This document shows, one piece after another, positions 16,945 to 24,204 of a DNA stretch of 35,648 nucleotides. The stretch comes from JBDIVL01 sp039794405 (GTDB lineage: Bacteria; Planctomycetota; Brocadiia; Brocadiales; Brocadiaceae), in the NCBI GenBank assembly GCA_039794405.1, contig JBDIVL010000040.1:1-35648 (forward strand), given 5' to 3'. The number at the start of each line of letters is the position of its first letter. Position 1 is the stretch's first letter. Under the pieces are notes generated by a model. The model had not been told where the DNA came from. It searched no databases and saw nothing but the letters and a program-made list of their open reading frames with translations. The translations under genes were made by a program, and so were the position numbers.

Positions 16945-16976
16945 TGTCACACTTCTGTGCCATGTCACACTTTTTT
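16945..16976. repeat. Dispersed repeat, copy A (CACACTTCTGTG core)
   Basis: The core CACACTTCTGTG is followed by N-CATGTC-N-CA and a T-run. A near-identical copy follows queC at 32912-32940. A related, more degenerate unit precedes it at about 16928-16944. The remainder of this 527-bp spacer (16785-17311) holds the efflux promoter and AT-rich sequence, and no gene that I believe. A 97-codon frame on the plus strand here has no ribosome site and no recognisable content. Confidence 0.5.
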
Positions 16977-17186
16977 GATATTAACAAGGAGGGTAGATCG
17001 TGTCTTTCAATGTTACGACGATCTCATATACATCAAACTAAGCCATTATGAGAAAAGAAGGGCAGAAAGTATATAGTCAAGGGAGTCATCTGTACAAAAA
17101 AACAGATTAACAATCTCCAGAGGGAGAAAGGAAAGTCAAAAAGAAAAAAAATACCATTGTGAAATTAAGTGGGGAAAGGAATTTGC

Positions 17187-17241
17187 TTTCTATAAATTAT
17201 AATCATAATGATTTAAAAATATTTTACATGATTTATAGAAA
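17187..17241. promoter_or_regulatory. Inverted repeat upstream of the epimerase gene
   Basis: A perfect 11-bp inverted repeat (TTTCTATAAAT at 17187-17197, complement at 17231-17241) brackets a 13-base palindrome AATCATAATGATT near 17201-17213. This AT-rich region precedes the epimerase GTG by about 70 bases, where the promoter should be. It could be an operator or only a secondary-structure element. No regulator can be assigned. Confidence 0.35.
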
Positions 17242-17311
17242 ATAATGTTATCATAAATATTATTTATTGATTTCTTATTGTAATTGTAGATTTCAGGAAG
17301 GGGGAGGTTAG

Positions 17312-18241
17312 GTGAAAATACTTGTAACCGGTGGTGCTGGTTTTATTGCTTCTCATTTGGTTGATCAGTTCATTGAAGATGGGCATCGTGTGATAGTGGT
17401 TGATAATCTTTCATCCGGAATAAAGGAGAATATTAATCCGAAGGCACTATTTTACAAAATAGATATTTGCGATGCCCTGGCTTTAGAAGAGGTATTTAAA
17501 AAGGAAAGACCTGAGATCGTGGACCATCACGCTGCACATGTTAATGTACGTAAATCGGTGGAAATGCCTATTTTTGATGCAAACGTTAACATTCTCGGTT
17601 CCCTGAATCTGTGTGAATTATCAAGAAAGTACCATGTCAAAAAGTTTATCTATGTATCGACCGGTGGCGCGGTTTATGGCGAACCTAAGTATCTGCCTGT
17701 TAAAGAATCTTGTCCTGTGGAACCACTCTCACAGTATGGTATAAGCAAACACACGGTGGAACACTATTTATCTGTTTTCCATAAGCTTTATGGATTGGAT
17801 TTTACTATCTTAAGGTATCCAAATGTGTATGGGCCAAGACAATCCCCACATGGCGAGGCAGGGGTAGTAGCGATTTTTAGTGAACTCATAATTCAAAATA
17901 TACGTCCCACCATTTTTGGGGATGGTTCAAAAACGAGGGATTACGTCTATGTGGATGATATTGTAAAGGCGAATCAGATTGTTCTAGACGGTATGGGAAA
18001 TGAGGAAGTCTATAACCTTGGATGGGGCAGGCAGATTTCTGATTTAGATGTTTTCCATACCGTTAGAAGGGCATTAGGATCGAATATTGAACCTATCTTT
18101 GGTGAGAAAAGACCCGGAGAGATTGATCATATTAGTCTAGATAATTCAAAGGCCATGAAAGAACTAAAATGGGAGCCAAAGATTACCTTTGATGAAGGAA
18201 TTAAATTGGCTACACAATATTACAAGAAATTAAGAAAATAA
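17312..18241 (+). CDS. NAD-dependent sugar-nucleotide epimerase (GalE-like)
   Basis: A 309-residue extended short-chain dehydrogenase/reductase. The N-terminal Rossmann motif is G7-G-A-G-F-I-A. The catalytic set is S116/T117 with Y142-x3-K146 (QYGISKH). Substrate-binding segments (NVYGPRQSP, RDYVYVDDI) are all standard for UDP-glucose 4-epimerase and close relatives. It would interconvert UDP-hexoses for envelope polysaccharide. The start is a GTG preceded by GGGGAGG, the best ribosome site in the area. The 3' end faces rpsI with an 11-base gap. The exact sugar specificity cannot be read from these motifs. Confidence 0.88.
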   Translation: MKILVTGGAGFIASHLVDQFIEDGHRVIVVDNLSSGIKENINPKALFYKIDICDALALEEVFKKERPEIVDHHAAHVNVRKSVEMPIFDANVNILGSLNLCELSRKYHVKKFIYVSTGGAVYGEPKYLPVKESCPVEPLSQYGISKHTVEHYLSVFHKLYGLDFTILRYPNVYGPRQSPHGEAGVVAIFSELIIQNIRPTIFGDGSKTRDYVYVDDIVKANQIVLDGMGNEEVYNLGWGRQISDLDVFHTVRRALGSNIEPIFGEKRPGEIDHISLDNSKAMKELKWEPKITFDEGIKLATQYYKKLRK

Positions 18242-18252
18242 AATAGTTACTA

Positions 18253-18642
18253 TTATCGTTTTGTCCATTGGAAGCTCTTTCTTGCTCCCTTTTGTCCATA
18301 TTTTTTGCGTTCTTTCATTCTGCTATCTCTTGTCAAAAAGCCTTCTTCACGCAAACTATTTACAAGAGAGGGATCGGATTTTGATAAGGCACGTGCAATA
18401 CCGAGGGATATGGCGCCTGCTTGTCCGGTAATACCTCCGCCCCTCACGTTCGCTAATATGTCGAACTCTATTTTTACAACTTTCAGCGGGGAGAGCACTA
18501 TACCTCTATCCCGTTCAACGGGAAAATAAGCTTCAATTTCTTTGTTATTTACTAAAATTTTACCGTTTCCCTTTTTTATTCTTACACGTGCAATAGAAGT
18601 CTTTCGCCTTCCTGTACCCCAAATATACTGTTCTACAGCCAT
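18253..18642 (-). CDS. rpsI: 30S ribosomal protein S9
   Basis: A 129-residue S9 protein with the typical N-terminal GTGRRKTSIARV, the central GGGITGQAGAISLGIARAL and the C-terminal basic tail KKYGQKGARKSFQWTKR. That tail ends in the conserved Lys-Arg that reaches the P-site tRNA. The start at 18642 is supported by GGAGG just upstream. Longer in-frame extensions would overlap rplM and are not used. It follows rplM after 19 bases, the universal L13-S9 gene pair. Confidence 0.97.
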   Translation of the reverse strand: MAVEQYIWGTGRRKTSIARVRIKKGNGKILVNNKEIEAYFPVERDRGIVLSPLKVVKIEFDILANVRGGGITGQAGAISLGIARALSKSDPSLVNSLREEGFLTRDSRMKERKKYGQKGARKSFQWTKR

Positions 18643-18661
18643 TTTTCCTCCTTCAAGAAAA

Positions 18662-19096
18662 TTAATTACGAATAACCAATTCTTTTGGTTGTTGCGCCTG
18701 ATGCGGATGCTCGGCACCAGCATAAATCTTTAACTTTTTCAGCATAGCTTTACCCAAACGAGTCTTCGGCAGCATTCTTCCTACGGATCTGTTGAATACT
18801 TTTTCTGGTGTTGTTTTAAGGGTTTCACCGACCATTCTTTTCCGTAAACCACTTTGATAACCGGTTACATAGTAGTGAATCTTCTCTTTCATCTTTTTTC
18901 CCGTAAATTTTACCTTACTGGCGTTTGTAATGATAACAAAATCCCCTGTATCAGCGTGGGGAGTGTATTCTGGTTTATGTTTTCCCTGGAGCACCCTTGC
19001 TATCGTGGTTAACATCCTTCCAAAAGTTTTGTCTTCGGCATCTACAATATACCAGTTTCTTTTTACATCTTCTTTTTTTGCCATAAATGTACGCAT
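18662..19096 (-). CDS. rplM: 50S ribosomal protein L13
   Basis: A 144-residue L13 protein with the conserved NWYIVDAEDKTFGRMLT start, the GDFVIITNASKVKFTGKK block, KIHYYVTGYQSG, and the RSVGRMLPKTRLGKAMLKKLKIYAGAEHPH region (key residues G-M-L-P, Y, H-P-H). Length matches the family. It heads the rplM-rpsI operon and is separated from the upstream small peptide gene by an intrinsic terminator at 19131-19155. AAGGA lies eight bases before the ATG. Confidence 0.97.
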   Translation of the reverse strand: MRTFMAKKEDVKRNWYIVDAEDKTFGRMLTTIARVLQGKHKPEYTPHADTGDFVIITNASKVKFTGKKMKEKIHYYVTGYQSGLRKRMVGETLKTTPEKVFNRSVGRMLPKTRLGKAMLKKLKIYAGAEHPHQAQQPKELVIRN

Positions 19097-19130
19097 TATT
19101 GATATCCTTAATAATTATGAAAATTAAAAA

Positions 19131-19155
19131 GCGCCTTTGATAACTAAAAAGGCGC
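19131..19155 (-). terminator. Intrinsic terminator between the Cys-rich peptide gene and rplM
   Basis: A perfect 8-bp stem (GCGCCTTT at 19131-19138 with AAAGGCGC at 19148-19155) has a 9-nt loop and is followed on the minus strand by a T-run (A-run at 19126-19130 on the plus strand). It lies just after the stop of the small secreted peptide gene and before the rplM start, so it should insulate the two. Confidence 0.75.
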
Positions 19156-19182
19156 TTTTGTGATGATATATTTATCAAATTT

Positions 19183-19353
19183 TTATTTCTTACAATTACA
19201 GCTACCCTTCCCATCACAATGGCTGCAAGGGCAACCTTCCGGGCACTGGCAGGCACTGGCAGTGGCAGATTTAATAACAACAGGTACATTTATCAAGCCT
19301 ACTCCAAGGATAATTGCACCAAACATTATTAATGAAACACTTAACTTTCTCAT
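19183..19353 (-). CDS. Small secreted Cys-rich peptide
   Basis: A 56-residue peptide. A signal-peptide-like N-terminus (MRKLSVSLIMFGAIILG, hydrophobic to about residue 27) ends near an A-x-A motif (residues 30-34). The mature part of about 22 residues has eight Cys in the spacing CQCPEGCPCSHC...CNC (C35, C37, C41, C43, C46, C52, C54), with seven clearly placed and one His. The density resembles metallothioneins and small metal-binding peptides, but I recognise no named family. An AAAGGAG ribosome site lies nine bases before the ATG, and a terminator follows the stop, so it is a stand-alone transcription unit. A metal-binding or redox role outside the cytoplasm is inference from composition. 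Confidence 0.7.
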   Translation of the reverse strand: MRKLSVSLIMFGAIILGVGLINVPVVIKSATASACQCPEGCPCSHCDGKGSCNCKK

Positions 19354-19493
19354 CGGACATGACTCCTTTCAAAAATAATATTCTGATGAATAATCGACCT
19401 ACAGTGCATTTGCAATAGGCCAAGAACAGAATTCATAAGTTTATATCAAAATGTACAATAATTGTCAACGATATTTTCACTAATGAATTTTTA

Positions 19494-19533
19494 TTGACAT
19501 ACGGGTAACTTAACATTACGATAATCTATCGTA
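19494..19533 (+). promoter_or_regulatory. Promoter with palindromic operator for the fabZ-like gene
   Basis: A consensus -35 TTGACA (19494-19499) lies 17 bases from a -10 TACGAT (19517-19522). The -10 is the left half of a perfect inverted repeat, TACGATA-ATC-TATCGTA (19517-19533). A protein bound to this palindrome would cover the -10 and start site, so repression is the simplest reading. The gene starts 27 bases later at 19561. Confidence 0.6.
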
Positions 19534-19560
19534 GTTATCGCTCTATAACTCATTGATTCC

Positions 19561-20052
19561 ATGAGAAAAGTTATTTATATGCCACAAGAATTACTAACAG
19601 ATTTAAGTACTTTAGACTTTTGTAAATCGATTGCTGATATTGAAGATATTCGTGCTGTTATACCACATAGATATGAAATGGAGCAGCTAAGCAAGATTAT
19701 AAAGTTTGATCCAGAACAGAAAATTATCGTAGGTTTCAAGGATGTTTCAAATAATGAATTCTGGGTACGTGGACATATCCCTGGCCGTCCGCTTATGCCC
19801 GGGGTAATGATGCTTGAAGCTGCTGCGCAATTGTGTACATACTATTACAAGCAAACTACCAAGGATGATCGGTTTCTGGGTTTTGGTGGTATTGATAAGG
19901 TCAAATTTCGTGGAAAGGTTGCACCTGGTGATAAACTTGTTTTAATTGCTAAAAATAGAGAACTACGCTCAAGGCGGGCCGTTTTTGATACCCAGGGAGT
20001 GGTGGATGGAAAGCTTGTATTTGAAGGGGTTATTATCGGGATGGTAGTGTAG
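19561..20052 (+). CDS. FabZ-like (3R)-hydroxyacyl-ACP dehydratase, stand-alone
   Basis: A 163-residue hotdog-fold dehydratase of the FabZ/FabA type. The active-site motif G-H72-IPGRPLMPGVMMLE86 keeps the catalytic His and Glu with their usual 14-residue spacing. The enzyme would dehydrate 3-hydroxyacyl-ACP in fatty-acid elongation. The first 25 residues are longer than in E. coli FabZ. An ATG at 19579 gives a shorter version, and neither start has a strong ribosome site. It is a monocistronic gene under its own palindrome-covered promoter, apart from the second fabZ-type gene at 29.6-30.1 kb. The two sequences are clearly different, so they are unlikely to be simple duplicates. Confidence 0.85.
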   Translation: MRKVIYMPQELLTDLSTLDFCKSIADIEDIRAVIPHRYEMEQLSKIIKFDPEQKIIVGFKDVSNNEFWVRGHIPGRPLMPGVMMLEAAAQLCTYYYKQTTKDDRFLGFGGIDKVKFRGKVAPGDKLVLIAKNRELRSRRAVFDTQGVVDGKLVFEGVIIGMVV

Positions 20053-20098
20053 GCACTCTTAATATAATACCTGTATAAAGGTTTCCTTTTTCTAAAAT

Positions 20099-20776
20099 TT
20101 ATAGTTGTAAAAGTTCCTTTAAGTATTTGATGGAATAATGAGGCTTCATAAACTTGTCCTGACTCTTTCTATAAGAATTATAATGTCTGCCATGCTCAAA
20201 CATTACCGTAACTATCCCCAAAGATTTCCCGGCAGCTATTTCATCATCAATCTTATCTCCCACACAGATGATTTCTCCAGGTTTTAAATTATATCGTTGT
20301 ATAATACCATAAAAACAAGCCCTTTTTGCCTGAGGATTATTTCTGTCGGTGATGAGGATATCATCAAAGTAAGAGTTATTTAATCCTAAGACATCTATTT
20401 TCTTCTTCTGTATTTGTTCTTCTCCCGAAGTGACGAGAAATAATTTACAATCTCTTGATTTTAATTGTACCAGAGAATCTACCACATCAGAAAAGAGAGT
20501 AATGTTGGAAATATTTACACGGATATATTCTTGAAGCAGTTGATTGATATATTTATCTGGAAGGTTGTAAAGTGTTACAATTTTCTCGTAAACATTTACC
20601 TTTGTTCCATACTTTTCTTCAAATTCTCCTTGCAGGTGATATGCCTTTTCTTCAGAGATGTTGGTTATCCTAGCGATCATTTTTGCAGCCTGTCTTCTAC
20701 CCTGTTCAACAAGAGTGCCGCTGCAGTCATAAAGCGTATCATCCAGGTCAAAGATAACAGCTTTGATGTTTCTCAT
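20099..20776 (-). CDS. HAD-superfamily hydrolase (subfamily IA)
   Basis: A 225-residue phosphatase-type protein with all HAD motifs: motif I FD10-L-D12-DTLYD (nucleophile and acid), motif II VTSG, a motif III Lys after it, and motif IV GDKIDDEIAAGKSLG. A helical cap lies between motifs I and II, as in subfamily IA. The substrate is likely a phosphorylated metabolite but is not specified by sequence. The gene starts four bases after the alpha-glucan phosphorylase gene, so it is the last gene of the lpd-phosphorylase operon. A sugar phosphate substrate is therefore plausible by context. Confidence 0.85.
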   Translation of the reverse strand: MRNIKAVIFDLDDTLYDCSGTLVEQGRRQAAKMIARITNISEEKAYHLQGEFEEKYGTKVNVYEKIVTLYNLPDKYINQLLQEYIRVNISNITLFSDVVDSLVQLKSRDCKLFLVTSGEEQIQKKKIDVLGLNNSYFDDILITDRNNPQAKRACFYGIIQRYNLKPGEIICVGDKIDDEIAAGKSLGIVTVMFEHGRHYNSYRKSQDKFMKPHYSIKYLKELLQL

Positions 20777-20780
20777 ATGC

Positions 20781-22478
20781 CTAACTTAAATAGGCCTCTG
20801 TTACATATCGGCGCATCATGCGGTGACTATTGAAATAGTAGGCAATCTTTCCGATTGAATTTTTCATGATTTTTATCCATTGGCTTTTGTCATGATAGTA
20901 CATCGGAATTATGATCTTTTCTAGTTTATTATACAAATCCTCAGCATCTATTGCATCATTGATACTGGTAAGTGAGGATTCTAAAGGTTTCGGGCCAATT
21001 GACCATCCTGTAATTCCTTCAATATGCCCTTCAATCCACCATCCGTCTAGGACACTAAAGTTGATTACGCCATTATGGGCTGCCTTCATACCACTCGTAC
21101 CAGAGGCCTCTCTGGGGCGCAGTGGTGTGTTTAGCCATATATCAACTCCCGAAACTAACTTTAGGGCCATTTCTATATTGTAATCCTTTAAAAAAACAAT
21201 TTTGATTTTATCATGAACTGTTTTTGAAAGTTCAATTATATTTTTTATAATATTTTTACCAGGGATATCTTTTGGATGGGCTTTTCCTGCATAAAGGATT
21301 TGGAATTCTCCAATTCTATTGATTTTTAAGAGTCGTTCTAGATCTGAAAATAGTAAGTGGGCCCTCTTGTAAGAGGTGAACCTCCTTGCAAATCCAATGG
21401 TTAATATATCTAAACGTATTTCTACTCCCGAGACTTTCTTTACATAATCCATCAGATCCCTTTTAGCTTGAAGGTGAGCATCCCATACTTCTTCGTCTGG
21501 AATATTTTCCGCACGAACAAAGAGTTCCGGCTCGTTGGCCCAACTATGAATATGTTTATCGTAGAGTCTCTTAAAACTTTCGCATGTCCACGTAAATGGA
21601 TGAACGCCATTAGTAATTGCATAGATCTCATAACCAGGAAAAAGATTTTTAGATACCTCACCGTGTTTTTTTGCTACACCATTAACGTATTTACTTAAGT
21701 TTAGTGCAAGGAGAGTCATGTTGAGATAGAATTCGCCTCCAAGTCTTTTTATCTGTTCCAGCGGAACAATCTCTCCTAAGATTTTTTTTATAAGATCGTA
21801 GGAAAAACGATCATGGCCTGCTTCAATGGGGGTGTGGGTTGTAAATACGCATAAACTCTTTACCGTGTCGATATCCCATATCCATTGTTCATGCCAGACG
21901 CTTTCAACATCCCTTTTATGCACGAGGAGTAGTTCTAATGTCAATAGGCTAGCATGTCCCTCATTCATGTGATATTTTTTAATATGAAACCCAAGAGCTT
22001 GTAACATGCGTACTCCGCCAATACCGAGTACTATCTCTTGTTTAAGGCGGTAACTATCATCACCACCATAAAGGAAAGCAGTTATTTCTCTATCTTCTTT
22101 TATATTTTCCTCGACATCAGTATCAAGATAGAGTACATCTACAGTCCCTCCGGTAATACTTCTCACCTTATAGCACCACGCCTGTATATAGACATTGCGC
22201 TCTTCTATTTGAACCACGACTTTTTTTGACAAACGTACCATAAACTTGGATGGGTCCCAGTCCATAGGATACTCAATCTGCATACCTTCACTATCAATTT
22301 CTTGGCGAAAGTAACCCTTTTTTGAGATCAATGTGACTGCAACTAATGGTATTTTCAAGTCTGCGCTTGACTTGATAGTGTCTCCTGCAAGGACCCCCAA
22401 ACCACCGCTATAGGTAGGTATTTCGTTGGAGAGTCCGATCTCCATAGAAAAATAGGCAATATTTGCTTCGTTATTCAT
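20781..22478 (-). CDS. glgP: Alpha-glucan (glycogen) phosphorylase, short form
   Basis: A 565-residue GT35 enzyme that releases glucose 1-phosphate from glycogen or maltodextrin. The N-terminus AYFSMEIGLSNEIPTYSGGLGVLAGD is typical of the short, bacterial/archaeal alpha-glucan phosphorylases. The catalytic C-terminal block is RPREASGTSGMKAAHNG with the pyridoxal-phosphate Lys in GMK, followed by SVLDGWWIEG. The long allosteric insertions of E. coli GlgP are absent. The start was set to ATG 22478, because the longer frame from 22556 overlaps lpd and adds a nonconserved leader. It lies 34 bases after lpd and 4 bases before the HAD gene. Anammox bacteria are known to store glycogen, which fits. 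Confidence 0.92.
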   Translation of the reverse strand: MNNEANIAYFSMEIGLSNEIPTYSGGLGVLAGDTIKSSADLKIPLVAVTLISKKGYFRQEIDSEGMQIEYPMDWDPSKFMVRLSKKVVVQIEERNVYIQAWCYKVRSITGGTVDVLYLDTDVEENIKEDREITAFLYGGDDSYRLKQEIVLGIGGVRMLQALGFHIKKYHMNEGHASLLTLELLLVHKRDVESVWHEQWIWDIDTVKSLCVFTTHTPIEAGHDRFSYDLIKKILGEIVPLEQIKRLGGEFYLNMTLLALNLSKYVNGVAKKHGEVSKNLFPGYEIYAITNGVHPFTWTCESFKRLYDKHIHSWANEPELFVRAENIPDEEVWDAHLQAKRDLMDYVKKVSGVEIRLDILTIGFARRFTSYKRAHLLFSDLERLLKINRIGEFQILYAGKAHPKDIPGKNIIKNIIELSKTVHDKIKIVFLKDYNIEMALKLVSGVDIWLNTPLRPREASGTSGMKAAHNGVINFSVLDGWWIEGHIEGITGWSIGPKPLESSLTSINDAIDAEDLYNKLEKIIIPMYYHDKSQWIKIMKNSIGKIAYYFNSHRMMRRYVTEAYLS

Positions 22479-22512
22479 ATCAAATAAGAGTATAAAGTAT
22501 GAGCGTATGAAC

Positions 22513-23946
22513 TTATAAATGTATGGGTTTATTGACAGCTGCATGGGCAGCTTCAAGGATGGCTTCAGAGAGGGTAGGATGTGGATATATATTTCTCGAT
22601 AACTCTGTAGCTGTTCCCTCTAAAATAGTAGTTAGTGACATACCCCACATCAATTCTCCCACGCTTGGACCTATGGCATGTGCGCCGAGTAATTCACCAT
22701 ATTTTTCATCGATGATGATCTTTACAAACCCTTCCTCGTATTCTCCTTCGATGATGGCTTTGCTATTGGCGATCAGGGGAAATTTTCCTACCTTTATTCT
22801 ATATTCCTTTGTCTTTGCCTCCTCCTGTGTCATCCCGATGCTAGCTATTTGGGGGAAACAATATGTTACCCTTGGTATGTTTTGATACTGTATTGGAGTA
22901 ATTTCTTTTCCTGCAATATAGGAAACAGCCAGGAGACCCTCATTAGATGCCTTGTGGGCAAGCAGGGGAGGGCCAGTAAGGTCTCCGATTGCAAAGAGTC
23001 CTTTTTGACTCGTTTCTAGCACTTCATTGGTTTGCAAGTATTTTCCTTTGAAATTTAATGATAGTTTTTCTATTCCAAGGTTATGTGAAGCAGGTGTTCT
23101 GCCTAGTGCAAGGAGTAAATAATCAGCCTTTAAAAGTTCTTTATTTTCAGGTGTAGTAGGGGAGGGATGGCTATGGGTCTTTCTTTTTATCTCTACATTC
23201 ACACCATCGTAAATTTTAACTTTTTCTAGAGAGGTATTTGTTAAGACATCTATACCTTTCTTATGAAAAATATTTCTCAGTGCAGCGCTTACTTCTTTGT
23301 CTTCATTAGGAAGGACGTCATCCATTAGTTCGATGACAGTAACCTTGGTTCCAAGTGTGTTAAAGAGATAGGCGAATTCAACTCCAACAGCACCTCCACC
23401 AGCGATTATCATAGATTTTGGAATTTCTTCCTGTATCAAAATATCATCACTGGTTAGTATAAATTTTTTATCATAGGGAATTGTATCGGGAATGAAAGGA
23501 ACAGATCCTGTAGCCAATATGCAATTTTTTGCGGTTACACGGTCAATATCTGTTCCATTTTTTTTAATTAAGATACTATTTGAAGATATAAGTTGACCTT
23601 CACCATCAAAAATTTCTACACCGTTTTTTTTCAGAAGGAATTGAGTTCCTTGAAACAAACGCTTAACGACAGACTCTTTTCGTCTGTGAAATTGTGGATA
23701 ATCTATTATTAAACCACCAACAGTAATTCCGTAATGGTTTACTTTTTTTAACTTATTATAGATATCTGCCGAATGAAGAAGCGCCTTTGTCGGAATACAA
23801 CCCTTATGCAAACATACACCGCCGACCTTCTCTTTTTCGACGATCGCTGTTTTCATTCCTAATTGGGCAGCTTTTATAGCAGCTACGTAACCACCAGGTC
23901 CACCACCAATAATTACTAAATCGTAAGTCGTATCTCTTCCGGGCAA
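22513..23946 (-). CDS. lpdA: Dihydrolipoyl dehydrogenase (E3)
   Basis: A 477-residue flavoprotein disulfide reductase that reoxidises dihydrolipoyl groups of 2-oxoacid dehydrogenases or the glycine cleavage system. FAD motif GGGPGGYVAA and the redox-active pair GGVC-LHKG-CIPT (C-x4-C) lie near the N-terminus. The NAD motif AGGGAVGVEFA is in the middle. The C-terminal HPTLSEAILEAAH carries the catalytic His-Glu. The start codon is TTG, directly abutting the stop codon of the upstream 42-residue peptide gene and preceded by GGAAGG, which points to coupled translation. No E1 or E2 genes are in the window. Confidence 0.93.
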   Translation of the reverse strand: MPGRDTTYDLVIIGGGPGGYVAAIKAAQLGMKTAIVEKEKVGGVCLHKGCIPTKALLHSADIYNKLKKVNHYGITVGGLIIDYPQFHRRKESVVKRLFQGTQFLLKKNGVEIFDGEGQLISSNSILIKKNGTDIDRVTAKNCILATGSVPFIPDTIPYDKKFILTSDDILIQEEIPKSMIIAGGGAVGVEFAYLFNTLGTKVTVIELMDDVLPNEDKEVSAALRNIFHKKGIDVLTNTSLEKVKIYDGVNVEIKRKTHSHPSPTTPENKELLKADYLLLALGRTPASHNLGIEKLSLNFKGKYLQTNEVLETSQKGLFAIGDLTGPPLLAHKASNEGLLAVSYIAGKEITPIQYQNIPRVTYCFPQIASIGMTQEEAKTKEYRIKVGKFPLIANSKAIIEGEYEEGFVKIIIDEKYGELLGAHAIGPSVGELMWGMSLTTILEGTATELSRNIYPHPTLSEAILEAAHAAVNKPIHL

Positions 23947-24075
23947 TTATCCTTCCTTTTTCCAGGTAAATAATATAACAAATATCAGTGCGATGGTAAC
24001 AATCATAATTGTTTTTGGACTAATATCTGGAATGACTGTTTTTTCCATAGATAAAGATAGTAGTTTACCGATCAT
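23947..24075 (-). CDS. Small membrane peptide upstream of lpd
   Basis: A 42-residue frame with a strong ribosome site (AAAGGAGG) in front of its ATG. After an amphipathic first half it has one hydrophobic helix (IMIVTIALIFVILFTW, residues 23-38) and a positively charged KKEG end, so it should be a single-pass membrane peptide. Its stop codon touches the TTG start of lpd with no gap, suggesting the two are translated together. I recognise no family. The coding assignment rests on the ribosome site, the helix and the coupling. Confidence 0.6.
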   Translation of the reverse strand: MIGKLLSLSMEKTVIPDISPKTIMIVTIALIFVILFTWKKEG

Positions 24076-24140
24076 AATTTTTTACCTCCTTTTGTAAATG
24101 GAAATTGATTGAACAAAATATATGAAATTTTACGAATTAT

Positions 24141-24173
24141 AAAGGCACACCAATTTTATACTGATGTGCCTTT
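24141..24173 (-). terminator. Bidirectional-looking terminator after the radical SAM gene
   Basis: A perfect 9-bp stem (AAAGGCACA at 24141-24149, TGTGCCTTT at 24165-24173) with a 15-nt loop follows the stop codon of the radical SAM gene. On the minus strand the stem ends in CCTTT and an AT-rich tail. The opposite strand has the better T-run. It probably ends the lipid operon before the next promoter. Confidence 0.6.
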
Positions 24174-24204
24174 TTCTGAAAAATCTTGATAACAGATTCA
24201 ATAT

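Noticed and set aside
16928..16976. Possible CRISPR-like array from repeated TGTCACA words
   Set aside because: Units are too short and unevenly spaced, with no unique spacers and no cas genes.
16783..17076. Plus-strand 97-codon frame upstream of the efflux operon
   Set aside because: It covers the efflux promoter and a repeat, has no ribosome site, and its repeated CHTSVP segments are a translation of the DNA repeat.
16785..17311. tRNA or other structured RNA gene in the long spacer
   Set aside because: No cloverleaf arms, TTCGA-type T loop or CCA end could be found.
22479..22556. Longer N-terminus for the alpha-glucan phosphorylase
   Set aside because: It would overlap lpd by 44 bases and add a leader unlike the family, while ATG 22478 gives the conserved start.
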